NCBI RefSeq assembly: GCF_009861525.1
Contig: NZ_WVHL01000005.1
Span: 682,001 to 746,000, forward strand
Direction: 5' to 3'
From: Pseudomonas sp. LD120
Lineage (GTDB): Bacteria > Pseudomonadota > Gammaproteobacteria > Pseudomonadales > Pseudomonadaceae
Length of the DNA stretch: 64,000 bases
The notes beneath the pieces are model-generated. The model worked only from the letters and a program-made list of their open reading frames with translations. It was not told where the DNA came from and did not search any database. Both the position numbers and the translations under genes were made by a program. Numbering within the stretch: the first letter of the stretch is position 1; the number at the start of each line of letters is the position of its first letter. This document shows positions 21,678 to 29,637 of the stretch, one piece after another.

Positions 21678-23849
21678 ATGAATGATTCCGTTCACATGCG
21701 CAGCATCTGCACGGCCGAGGCCGTCACCCTGCCCGGCGGTGGCGATGTGCACCTGATCGCTCCCCCACCCAAACCCTGCGTGACCATCGTCGTGCATGGG
21801 GTCAATGATCTCGCCGGTTGCTATGAACGTATCGAGCGGGGGCTGTGCCAGGGACTGAATGAGCGTCTGGACATGCCGGCACAGCTGCCCAATGGTGCGA
21901 GCAATCCAGGGTTTTTCCAGTCGGCCAGCTACAGCCTGCCCGAGGATGATGATGGCAAAGCCGACAACCCCGATGCGGTGTACTACCGACGCAAGTTCAG
22001 TACCACGGGTAATGGCAGCACGCCACGCAGCGTGGTGATCCCGTTCTACTGGGGCTTTCGCGAAGAAGAGCAGCACATCAACAAGACCGAGCCCCACGGT
22101 GAATGGCTGGACCGCCATAACAACCGCCTGGACAAGACCGGCACCAAGGAAGGCGGCCAGTTCGCCAATGCCACCACCAATCTGCCCGACATGTGGGGCG
22201 AGGGCTTCAACGGCTATCCGTTCGGCATCCTGCCGCTGAACCTGATCGGCGGTAAGCGGACCCATCCGCTGTTTTCAGCTGCTGGGCGCCGCTACATGGT
22301 ACTGGCGGCTATGCGCTTGGCCATGCTGATCAAGATCATTCGCAAGCGTTATCCGAACGACACCATCAATCTGGTTGGCCACAGTCAGGGCAGCCTGCTC
22401 GGGTTGTTGGCCCATGCCTTTCTCAAGGACCAGGAACAGCGTCCCGCTGATAGCTTCGTCATGCTCAACTCGCCCTACAGCCTGTTCCAGCCCAATACCG
22501 AAAAGACCCAGAAATGGCTGGAACAGCAAACCACGCCAGCGCGTATTGCCACCCTCAAGGGGATTTTGCAGTTCATCGCCCAGAGTCCGAACCCGGTTCC
22601 GGCGTTGTCCAGCGTGGCCCTGAACAACTGTCCGGGATATGGCGCCATCGGTGGACCGGGCTGGAGCGGCGGTCCTGCGTCGCAGGCCACCATCGACGGT
22701 GAAAAGCGCTCGTTCAACGAACGTGACAACCGGGGTTGCAGTTACCTGTATTTCACCCCCCAGGACCAGACCGTGGGCCTGGGCAACGTTCAGGGGATTG
22801 GCTGGCAGGGCATTGGCGACAGCGTGGAGGGCCAGCCTGCGCGAACGCAGTTACCACTGAGCTTCCATCAACGGATCTTTACCGTGCGTAAGCGCAACAA
22901 CGCCAAGGAAGAGATCGGCAAACAGGTTCCTCCCTATGCCTACCCCCTGTTGCTTGAGGGCGAAGCAACCTGGGAGGACACCGGTTTAGGTCTTTTAGAC
23001 CGCGGTGGCAGGGCCACGCTCAAACCCGGTACGACAGTGATCTTGACCGCTGCGCAGTTGCCGGTGCCGGCGATGGCGGATTTCTCTACCGATGGCGTCA
23101 TGACCGCTCCCGGGGCCGAATCGGCCAGCGGTGTGTACCAGATGATGGACAAGCTCGACCCCATCGACGCCGCGATCGGCCTGAGCAACGACAAGTCGCT
23201 ACGGATCAAGCCGGCCTGGCGTCCGAAGGATACGAAATACGCGCGTCAAGAGATGATGGATCAGAGCATCGCTTTCAAATACGGTCGCGATGCCGCCAGG
23301 GTGAAAGAGGCCCGCGATGAGCTTTACGAGCTGTCCCAGCGGGCCCATGTGTTTGCCGTGCGGTCCATGGGGGATGGCCAGGTGCTGGTGACCCGGGGAG
23401 AAACACCCTACGAAGCCCGACTGCGCCTGCAAGGCGAGGACTATCAAGAACCGCAGTCGTTTCACTCGGGGATTCCGAACAATCCCGAGCACAGCCGGCG
23501 GGTCCTGGCCTATGACGTGGCCATTGGGGCAGGGGAGAGCGTGGATGATCTGACGTTTTATGAGTATCTGTGCCGGGTGGCGGATTGGCGGTTGGATTGG
23601 AAGAAGACTGATGGAGGAATAAATAGTGAAAGTGAAAAAAAAACAGACCTGCCTGATGAAGGAGTAGAGCAGTTTTACCTTCAAGAGGAAAAAGAAAATC
23701 AGGACCTGATCAACTCGACCGTTAATTACCGCCTAAATGGCATGTTGCCGGATATTGTGATTAACACTCACATGCCTTCGTTGGTGGGCACTCAGACTTG
23801 GGGTGGAGAAAAACTTGGTCATTCCATCCGCTTCGGGGGAAAAGTCTGA
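21678..23849 (+). CDS. T6SS lipase effector, Tle3-like (DUF3274)
   Basis: Predicted antibacterial phospholipase delivered by the T6SS. The 723-aa product has an alpha/beta-hydrolase core beginning CVTIVVHGVNDLAGCYERI and a nucleophile elbow NLVGHSQGSLLG with Ser236. A large C-terminal region of DUF3274 type follows. There is no signal peptide, as expected for a cytoplasm-loaded effector. ATG 21678 (MNDSVHMRS) has an excellent AAGGAGG at 21661-21667; an upstream in-frame ATG at 21525 lies in the previous gene and is rejected. A locally AT-rich stretch near the 3' end contains nine consecutive A residues (23635-23643). Gene order vgrG, small exported protein, lipase, DUF2875 adaptor matches the P. 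aeruginosa Tle3 locus. Confidence 0.85.
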   Translation: MNDSVHMRSICTAEAVTLPGGGDVHLIAPPPKPCVTIVVHGVNDLAGCYERIERGLCQGLNERLDMPAQLPNGASNPGFFQSASYSLPEDDDGKADNPDAVYYRRKFSTTGNGSTPRSVVIPFYWGFREEEQHINKTEPHGEWLDRHNNRLDKTGTKEGGQFANATTNLPDMWGEGFNGYPFGILPLNLIGGKRTHPLFSAAGRRYMVLAAMRLAMLIKIIRKRYPNDTINLVGHSQGSLLGLLAHAFLKDQEQRPADSFVMLNSPYSLFQPNTEKTQKWLEQQTTPARIATLKGILQFIAQSPNPVPALSSVALNNCPGYGAIGGPGWSGGPASQATIDGEKRSFNERDNRGCSYLYFTPQDQTVGLGNVQGIGWQGIGDSVEGQPARTQLPLSFHQRIFTVRKRNNAKEEIGKQVPPYAYPLLLEGEATWEDTGLGLLDRGGRATLKPGTTVILTAAQLPVPAMADFSTDGVMTAPGAESASGVYQMMDKLDPIDAAIGLSNDKSLRIKPAWRPKDTKYARQEMMDQSIAFKYGRDAARVKEARDELYELSQRAHVFAVRSMGDGQVLVTRGETPYEARLRLQGEDYQEPQSFHSGIPNNPEHSRRVLAYDVAIGAGESVDDLTFYEYLCRVADWRLDWKKTDGGINSESEKKTDLPDEGVEQFYLQEEKENQDLINSTVNYRLNGMLPDIVINTHMPSLVGTQTWGGEKLGHSIRFGGKV

Positions 23850-25423
23850 TGCGCTATTTGCTTTCTTATGTATCCATTGCTGCCTTGCTAATGAGCAGTC
23901 TGGCTCCGGCAACTGAAAGCTCGCTGATGGCTACTCGCTGTTTTGCGAGCCCAGCCACGCCCGTTACTGCCTATATCCCTGCCAAGGAGGCCCCTTCAAT
24001 GCCCACTGACACCCGTTACCGTGCGCCAAGCGCTTCGCCCCACTTGGAAACTTTGGACGTACTCAGCATCGGTGTGAGTTTGGATGTGTTTCGTCAAGGC
24101 GAACTCTGGAAGGCCTTGCAAGAGCAGAATGCGAGACAGCCAGAATCGTTACACGTTGGAAGTATCCTGCCCATGGACCCGAAGAAGTACCCGGTGACGG
24201 CGGATGACAAGGATATGGCTTGGGAAAAACGTAAGTCCGATAGCCTTGAGCTAGGGCTGCGGGATTTTATGGAAAAGTGGCCGATCCCTACCGTTACTGT
24301 GGTCCGTGGATGGAACTCCCAAGCACCGAACTTGCGCTTTAGACCTGAGAGAACCCAGGAAATGTTGACCAGCATGGTGAACAGTTACCGAACCGATGCA
24401 GGTTTACATTGGCACCGCGTTCGTAACGTTCAGAATGGCATTGTCTGCAATGACACTCCTGAAGGACTGCTAGAGAATCTGTTTCAATTATTTGAACGTA
24501 ACGCTGATCTTCCCGCTGTTCTGATTTACAGCGTTGAAGGCATCAATATGGCGGGCGCTCTATCAAGCAAGGATATTCCGCTGAAGTCCTTTGGTGCCGG
24601 AAGTGGCCCACGTCAACCAGACAAACTCACCGACGCCATGGTCGCTCTGGTCGTTGGCCGCCCGGAACGGGTCGAATGGCTGCGCTACTACGCCCAGTTC
24701 ACCAAGACCAACAAGAACCCCATCGACCCCGAATTCACCGGCTGGGGTTGGCGCAAACCTGCGGTGGAGTTCCAACCCTCGCCGTTCATTCCGCAACCCT
24801 GGACCCAGCGTGCTTTCGAGCAGTGGGATGCATTGCCGGTGCTGGCGCGCATTCATCGCCCCGTTACCGTATCGCTGCAACGCCCGGATACCGGTGAACG
24901 GCTGAAGCGCGAAGCCCTGACCACGCAGTTGGCCGGAGCCTGGAAAACCGCCACCGACGGGCTGGTTTCTCCACCTTCGCGAGTGTTTTACGACGGCGGC
25001 CTGAACAGCGTGCCGCTGGCCGAACTGGCGCCGGCACTCAGCGCTGCCCACAGCTCACTGGACCTGCTCGACTCGCGAGAGGGCTACAACCTGACCCAGC
25101 GTCTGGGCGACACCGGCGCGGCATCGCCCTTCGTGGGCCTTGCCCTGGCGACCATGGCCAGCTACCTGAATGCCGACACCAGCGTGGTGGTGCCCATGCG
25201 CCGCCAGGACCAGGCGACGATCATCGGGGTGACGTCGCCGACCCCCGGGAAAAAGCCGGCCAATCAGTATTTTGGCGTGAGGTTGATGCCGCAGACCGCC
25301 AGCGCTGACGATCCTGTTGCGCCCGCTGCGACGCCAAAGCCTTCCCGAGCGCTGAGTGTGGAGGAGCGCCAGGCGCTGGAAAAACTCGTGGCCGAGATGA
25401 AACCATCGGATACCGACCTGTGA
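23849..25423 (+). CDS. Tla3-like (DUF2875) T6SS adaptor, copy 1
   Basis: The 524-aa product resembles the DUF2875 proteins encoded next to tle3; in P. aeruginosa Tla3 acts as an adaptor that helps load Tle3 on VgrG. ATG 23849 overlaps the lipase stop (TGATG) and gives an N-terminal signal-like segment (MRYLLSYVSIAALLMSSLAPATES). An internal ATG at 23999, in frame, has AAGGAGG eight bases upstream and would yield a 474-aa protein without the signal, starting MPTDTRYR. Conserved blocks include LDVLSIGVSLDVFRQGELWK and FTGWGWRKPAVEFQPSPFIP. The 3' half is nearly identical in DNA to copy 2. Confidence 0.82.
   Translation: MRYLLSYVSIAALLMSSLAPATESSLMATRCFASPATPVTAYIPAKEAPSMPTDTRYRAPSASPHLETLDVLSIGVSLDVFRQGELWKALQEQNARQPESLHVGSILPMDPKKYPVTADDKDMAWEKRKSDSLELGLRDFMEKWPIPTVTVVRGWNSQAPNLRFRPERTQEMLTSMVNSYRTDAGLHWHRVRNVQNGIVCNDTPEGLLENLFQLFERNADLPAVLIYSVEGINMAGALSSKDIPLKSFGAGSGPRQPDKLTDAMVALVVGRPERVEWLRYYAQFTKTNKNPIDPEFTGWGWRKPAVEFQPSPFIPQPWTQRAFEQWDALPVLARIHRPVTVSLQRPDTGERLKREALTTQLAGAWKTATDGLVSPPSRVFYDGGLNSVPLAELAPALSAAHSSLDLLDSREGYNLTQRLGDTGAASPFVGLALATMASYLNADTSVVVPMRRQDQATIIGVTSPTPGKKPANQYFGVRLMPQTASADDPVAPAATPKPSRALSVEERQALEKLVAEMKPSDTDL
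23984..24001 (+). promoter_or_regulatory. Internal Shine-Dalgarno and start codon in Tla3-like copy 1
   Basis: AAGGAGG at 23984-23990 stands eight bases before an in-frame ATG at 23999-24001. It is a stronger ribosome binding site than that of the upstream start and would skip the signal peptide. Confidence 0.65.
24590..25370 (+). repeat. Long direct repeat, copy A (3' half of Tla3-like copy 1)
   Basis: About 780 bp almost identical to 26197-26977; only a handful of single-base differences were seen (for example CGCTAC versus CGTTAC, GCGAGAG versus GCGCGAG, AAAAGCC versus AAAGGCC). Confidence 0.85.
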
Positions 25424-25464
25424 GGTGCTTTGGGGGCGGGGAGAGCGTGGATAAGAGATCTTTC

Positions 25465-27024
25465 ATGTTCCGATGCTTATTCATGCTCGGTTTGCTCGGT
25501 AGTCCTTTGGTTCAGGCAGACGAAAGCTCGCTGATGGCTACCCGCTGTTTTGCTAGCTCGGCCAAGGCCGTCACCGCCTATATGCCTGCCAAGGAGGCCG
25601 CCTCAATGTCCACTGATACTCGTTATCGTGCGCCCACCATTTCGCCTCGCTTAGAAACCCTGGACGTACTCAGCATCGGTGTGAGTCTGGATGTGTTTCG
25701 TCAAGGTGAACTCTGGAAGGCCTTGCAAGAGCAGAATGCGAGACAACCGGAGGCGCTGCACGTTGGCAGCATCTTGCCCATGGACCCGAAGAAGTACCCG
25801 GTGACGGCGGATGACAAGGATATGGCCTCTGAAAAGCGCGAGACGGATGCGCTTGAACTAGGTTTACGAGACTTTCTGGAGAAGTGGCCTATCCCTACGG
25901 TCACAGTGGTCCGTGGCTGGAATCCCCTGACCCCCAACCTGCGTTTCACTCCAGAAAGAACTCAGGAAAGTTTATCTGTCATGGTCAACAACATGCGAAT
26001 ACCGGCTGGCTTGCATTGGCACCGCATCCGCAATCTGCAGAACGGCATTGTCTGTAATGACACTCCTGAAGGAGTGCTAGAAAACCTGTTTCAATTATTC
26101 GAGCACAACCCTGATCTTCCCGCTGTTCTGATTTACAGCATTGAAGGCATCAACATGGCCGGCGCTCTATCAAGTAAGGATATTCCGCTAAGGTCCCTTG
26201 GGGCAGGAAGTGGCCCACGTCAACCAGACAAACTCACCGACGCCATGGTCGCTCTGGTCGTTGGCCGCCCGGAACGGGTCGAATGGCTGCGTTACTACGC
26301 CCAGTTCACCAAGACCAACAAGAACCCCATCGACCCCGAATTCACCGGCTGGGGTTGGCGCAAACCTGCGGTGGAGTTCCAACCCTCGCCGTTCATTCCG
26401 CAACCCTGGACCCAGCGTGCTTTCGAGCAGTGGGATGCATTGCCGGTGCTGGCGCGCATTCATCGCCCCGTTACCGTATCGCTGCAACGCCCGGATACCG
26501 GTGAACGGCTGAAGCGCGAAGCCCTGACCACGCAGTTGGCCGGAGCCTGGAAAACCGCCACCGACGGGCTGGTTTCTCCACCTTCGCGAGTGTTTTACGA
26601 CGGCGGCCTGAACAGCGTGCCGCTGGCCGAACTGGCGCCGGCACTCAGCGCTGCCCACAGCTCACTGGACCTGCTCGACTCGCGCGAGGGCTACAACCTG
26701 ACCCAGCGTCTGGGCGACACCGGCGCGGCATCGCCCTTCGTGGGCCTTGCCCTGGCGACCATGGCCAGCTACCTGAATGCCGACACCAGCGTGGTGGTGC
26801 CCATGCGCCGCCAGGACCAGGCGACGATCATCGGGGTGACGTCGCCGACCCCCGGGAAAAGGCCGGCCAATCAGTACTTTGGCGTGAGGTTGATGCCGCA
26901 GACCGCCAGCGCTGACGATCCTGTTGCGCCCGCTGCGACGCCAAAGCCTTCCCGAGCGCTGAGTGTGGAGGAGCGCCAGGCGCTGGAGGAGCCTTTGCTC
27001 AAGGTCGAGCCTGACAAGGCCTGA
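25465..27024 (+). CDS. Tla3-like (DUF2875) T6SS adaptor, copy 2
   Basis: Tandem paralogue of the preceding gene, 519 aa from ATG 25465, or 525 aa from GTG 25447, which has a closer GGGGAG. Both give a signal-like N-terminus ending LLGSPLVQA. An internal in-frame ATG at 25606 preceded by AAGGAGG (25591-25597) again offers a cytoplasmic form. The first ~240 residues differ at many positions from copy 1 (for example the ETDALELGLRDFLEKW region). From about residue 245 the DNA is almost identical. The C-terminus differs slightly (EEPLLKVEPDKA). Probable role: second adaptor for the same or another effector; not demonstrated. Confidence 0.8.
   Translation: MFRCLFMLGLLGSPLVQADESSLMATRCFASSAKAVTAYMPAKEAASMSTDTRYRAPTISPRLETLDVLSIGVSLDVFRQGELWKALQEQNARQPEALHVGSILPMDPKKYPVTADDKDMASEKRETDALELGLRDFLEKWPIPTVTVVRGWNPLTPNLRFTPERTQESLSVMVNNMRIPAGLHWHRIRNLQNGIVCNDTPEGVLENLFQLFEHNPDLPAVLIYSIEGINMAGALSSKDIPLRSLGAGSGPRQPDKLTDAMVALVVGRPERVEWLRYYAQFTKTNKNPIDPEFTGWGWRKPAVEFQPSPFIPQPWTQRAFEQWDALPVLARIHRPVTVSLQRPDTGERLKREALTTQLAGAWKTATDGLVSPPSRVFYDGGLNSVPLAELAPALSAAHSSLDLLDSREGYNLTQRLGDTGAASPFVGLALATMASYLNADTSVVVPMRRQDQATIIGVTSPTPGKRPANQYFGVRLMPQTASADDPVAPAATPKPSRALSVEERQALEEPLLKVEPDKA
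25591..25608 (+). promoter_or_regulatory. Internal Shine-Dalgarno and start codon in Tla3-like copy 2
   Basis: AAGGAGG at 25591-25597, eight bases before an in-frame ATG at 25606-25608. Same sequence, spacing and position relative to the signal peptide as in copy 1, although surrounding codons have diverged. Confidence 0.65.
26197..26977 (+). repeat. Long direct repeat, copy B (3' half of Tla3-like copy 2)
   Basis: Second member of the ~780-bp repeat; the copies are 1607 bp apart in the same orientation. Recombination between them would delete one adaptor gene and leave a chimera. Confidence 0.85.
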
Positions 27025-27050
27025 GCGGATACACGAAACGGGAGACAGGC

Positions 27051-27311
27051 ATGGATATTGTTCGACTCGGTGATTCCACCACCCATGGCGGCACCGTGAT
27101 AGAAGCTTTCAGCCAGACTGACTTGAATGGCAAGCCCATGGCAGGGCTGGGGCATCAGGTGATATGCCCTTTGTGCAAGGGCACGTTTCCCATCGCGCAG
27201 GGCAGTGCTCTGTTGAATGTTGGCGGTGTGCCTGTGGCGCTGGACGGGATGAAAACCGCCTGTGGGGCCAGCCTGATCGCCAGTAATCCCAAAGGCCACG
27301 CGCTGAGTTGA
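27051..27311 (+). CDS. PAAR-domain T6SS spike-tip protein
   Basis: The 86-aa product consists only of a PAAR domain, the conical tip that sharpens the VgrG trimer. It begins MDIVRLGDSTTHGGTVIEA and has the zinc-site pattern GHQVICPLCKG plus a C-terminal CGASLI, as usual in the family. GGGAG precedes the ATG. It closes the T6SS module and is followed by a strong terminator. With no C-terminal toxin domain it probably serves the VgrG encoded at 18609. Confidence 0.88.
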   Translation: MDIVRLGDSTTHGGTVIEAFSQTDLNGKPMAGLGHQVICPLCKGTFPIAQGSALLNVGGVPVALDGMKTACGASLIASNPKGHALS

Positions 27312-27351
27312 AGGAGCTACGCCCTTCTCATCTCTTGTCGCTACAAAAGCG

Positions 27352-27376
27352 AATGCCCCGAGCCAGTCGGGGCATT
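27352..27376 (+). terminator. Rho-independent terminator after the T6SS module
   Basis: A perfect 10-bp stem AATGCCCCGA / TCGGGGCATT with loop GCCAG, followed by GGTTTG, 40 bp after the PAAR stop. The symmetric A/T ends make it usable from both sides, so it may also end the converging aryl polyene operon. Confidence 0.75.
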
Positions 27377-27426
27377 GGTTTGAAATCACCATCCGGACGT
27401 TTCACATCCTGTTGGCAACGATCCAC

Positions 27427-27873
27427 TTACTGAACCTTGGACAGATCCCCGCGCAGCGCTACGCCGGCGATGATGGCGCCGGCGTGGCATTCGTAGGTGC
27501 TGGCGTCCTTGCGCTCACGGCTCTTGTAGAAGCTGGCGATGTTGGTCACGGCGTTGGCGCCGACTCGTTTCGCGGCTTCATGCAGGGTGATGAGCGCCGA
27601 TTGCAGGGCCCATTCGCAGGCGACCTGGTCGGCCTTGCCGAAGGCGTTGGTCTTTTTGTTGGTCACCGCGCCGGGGCTCAGCACGCTGACCTTGCCGGCC
27701 GGCTTGTTGCCCGCCAGGTAGAACTTCACGCTGCCATCGATCTTGCCGGTGCTGATGGCTTCGGCCACCACCTTGTCGAAGGGCAGGTACAGGGCGGTAT
27801 CGCGGGCCTGGCTGATGCCGGGCAGGGTGCACAGCAGCAGGGTGGCGGTGGCCGCCAGTGTCTTCAAACGCAT
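27427..27873 (-). CDS. Small exported protein at the end of the aryl polyene operon
   Basis: The 148-aa product starts with a Sec signal (MRLKTLAATATLLLCTLPGISQA), so the mature protein is periplasmic or outer-membrane associated. A C-terminal segment, KRVGANAVTNIASFYKSRE, resembles the GA-AV pattern of small YbjQ-like domains, but this is tentative. Similar proteins are often found at the ends of aryl polyene loci and have carried a misleading excinuclease label. The start at 27873 is chosen over 27885 because GGAG lies at the right distance. It is the last gene of the minus-strand operon, 62 bp after the lipoprotein gene. The function is unknown. Confidence 0.6.
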   Translation of the reverse strand: MRLKTLAATATLLLCTLPGISQARDTALYLPFDKVVAEAISTGKIDGSVKFYLAGNKPAGKVSVLSPGAVTNKKTNAFGKADQVACEWALQSALITLHEAAKRVGANAVTNIASFYKSRERKDASTYECHAGAIIAGVALRGDLSKVQ

Positions 27874-27935
27874 CGCATTCTCCATGACATAAAAGGGGGT
27901 GAAACAGCCCTGTGACCGGGGTCACAGGGAGAGGC

Positions 27936-28385
27936 TCATTGCGCGGCCGGGAAGCGCTTGGCCGCCGCGTCGGACAGTTGTTGCGCGGTTCGTTCGTTCT
28001 GCTTGTCGCGCAGTTCGCGCAGGATGCCCTTGTCCAGCAGGCGCACCCAGCGGATGTAGTTCTTGTGGATCTTGCCGTCCTTGTAATCCAAGTCGCGGCT
28101 GTCGCGGTAGACGATCTTGTAGTAGCTGGCGGAGTACTGGATATCGATCTCGGCGTGGAACTGCCCGCGCACGGTGATCTCGGCCTGGATCAGCTTTGGG
28201 CTGATGCGCTGCACGGTCCACTTGCGGGCCACCAGGTTTTTCAGGATCGCTTGTTTGACTTGTTCCTGGTCGGCCTGGATGGTGGCCGGGATCACCCGGT
28301 TCGGGGTGTACATCGGTTTGCTGGTGCAGGCGGCCGTGCTCAGCAAGGCCAGGACGATCAGCGTCGCGCGAAACAGGGAGGACAT
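27936..28385 (-). CDS. Lipoprotein of the aryl polyene operon
   Basis: The 149-aa product has a lipoprotein signal with lipobox LSTAAC (Cys about residue 20) followed by TSKPMYTPN. The mature domain is a single small alpha/beta fold, with VKQAILKNLVARKWTVQ and YSASYYKIVYRDSRDLDY. It is probably anchored in the outer membrane. It lies 25 bp downstream of the terminal ketosynthase gene in the same direction. A function in pigment placement is inferred only from context. Confidence 0.65.
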   Translation of the reverse strand: MSSLFRATLIVLALLSTAACTSKPMYTPNRVIPATIQADQEQVKQAILKNLVARKWTVQRISPKLIQAEITVRGQFHAEIDIQYSASYYKIVYRDSRDLDYKDGKIHKNYIRWVRLLDKGILRELRDKQNERTAQQLSDAAAKRFPAAQ

Positions 28386-28410
28386 TCCATTTCTCCAGTG
28401 GGGTTGGGCG

Positions 28411-29637
28411 TTAAGGCCAGCGGCGGAAGATCAACGAGGTGTTGACGCCGCCAAAGGCAAAGTTGTTGTTCATCACGAATTCGTGACTCATGGCCCGCAA
28501 GCCGCCCTGCAGGTAGTCCAGCTCGCCGCAGCGTGGGTCGACCTGATCCAGGTTGCAGGTGTGCACGTACAGGTCGCGGTTGAGCATCTCGATGCTGAAC
28601 CAGGATTCCAGCGCGCCGCAGGCACCCAGGGTGTGGCCGAGAAAACTCTTCTGCGAACTGATGGGCATGCGGCTGCCGAACAGGCTGTTGGTGGCCAGGG
28701 TCTCGGCGATGTCGCCCTGTTCGGTGGCGGTGCCGTGACCGTTGACGTAGCCGATGGCCGAGGGGGCCAGGGCCGCGTCTTCCAGGGCCAGCTCCATGGC
28801 CCGGCGCATGGTGCTCTGCTCGGGACGGGTGGTGTGCTGGCCATCGGCGTTGCTGCCGAAACCGACGATTTCCGCGTGAATGCGCGCGCCACGGGCCAGG
28901 GCGTGTTCCAGCTCTTCGAGCACCAGCATGCCGCCGCCTTCACCAATCACCAGACCGTCGCGGTCGGTGTCGTAGGGCCGGGGGCTGGTGTGTGGCGCAT
29001 CGTTTTTCAGGCTGGTGGCATACAGCGCGTCGAACACCATGGCCTCGGTGGGGCACAGCTCTTCAGCGCCGCCGGCGAGCATCAGCGGCAGGCGGCCGAA
29101 CTTGATCGCTTCATAGGCGTAGCCGATGCCCTGGCTGCCGCTGGTGCAGGCGCTGGAGGTGGGAATCAGGCGCCCGGTGAGGCCGAAGAAGATGCTGATA
29201 TTGGCCGCGGTGGTGTGGGGCATCATGCGCACGTAGGAGTTGGCGTTGAGCCCCTCGGCCACCGAGTTCAGCAGCATGTTGCCGAAGGCCTTGATCTCGT
29301 CGGTGCTGCCGGTGGAAGAGCCGCAGGCCACGCCCATGCGCCCGTCCTTGATCGACGGCTCGCCCAGCAGCCCGGCGTCGGCCAGGGCCTGCTCGGCGGC
29401 GCCGACCGCCAGGCGCGAAACCCGGCCCATGCTGCGCAGTTGCTTGCGGGTCCAGTGGCTTGGTACCTGGAAGTCATCGATGGGGCCGGCCAAGCGGGTA
29501 TTGAGCTCGCTGAACCGGTCCCATTCGTCCATGCGCCGGATGCCGCTGCGGTTGGCGGCAAAGCGCTCGACGATGCTGGCCCAGTCGCTGCCCAGGGAGG
29601 TGATGCCGGCCATGCCGGTGACGACCACGCGTTTCAT
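28411..29637 (-). CDS. Beta-ketoacyl-ACP synthase, FabF-like (aryl polyene, ApeR-type)
   Basis: Condensing enzyme that extends the ACP-bound polyene chain by two carbons. The 408-aa product has the full Cys-His-His triad: SACTSGS (Cys about 163), NGHGTATEQGD (His about 300) and KSFLGHTLGACGA (His about 335). It therefore looks catalytically competent. The start at 29637 (MKRVVVTGMAGITSLG) overlaps the reductase stop (TGATG). Aryl polyene clusters carry two active ketosynthases plus an inactive partner; this is one of the two, the other being at 30832. Confidence 0.88.
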   Translation of the reverse strand: MKRVVVTGMAGITSLGSDWASIVERFAANRSGIRRMDEWDRFSELNTRLAGPIDDFQVPSHWTRKQLRSMGRVSRLAVGAAEQALADAGLLGEPSIKDGRMGVACGSSTGSTDEIKAFGNMLLNSVAEGLNANSYVRMMPHTTAANISIFFGLTGRLIPTSSACTSGSQGIGYAYEAIKFGRLPLMLAGGAEELCPTEAMVFDALYATSLKNDAPHTSPRPYDTDRDGLVIGEGGGMLVLEELEHALARGARIHAEIVGFGSNADGQHTTRPEQSTMRRAMELALEDAALAPSAIGYVNGHGTATEQGDIAETLATNSLFGSRMPISSQKSFLGHTLGACGALESWFSIEMLNRDLYVHTCNLDQVDPRCGELDYLQGGLRAMSHEFVMNNNFAFGGVNTSLIFRRWP

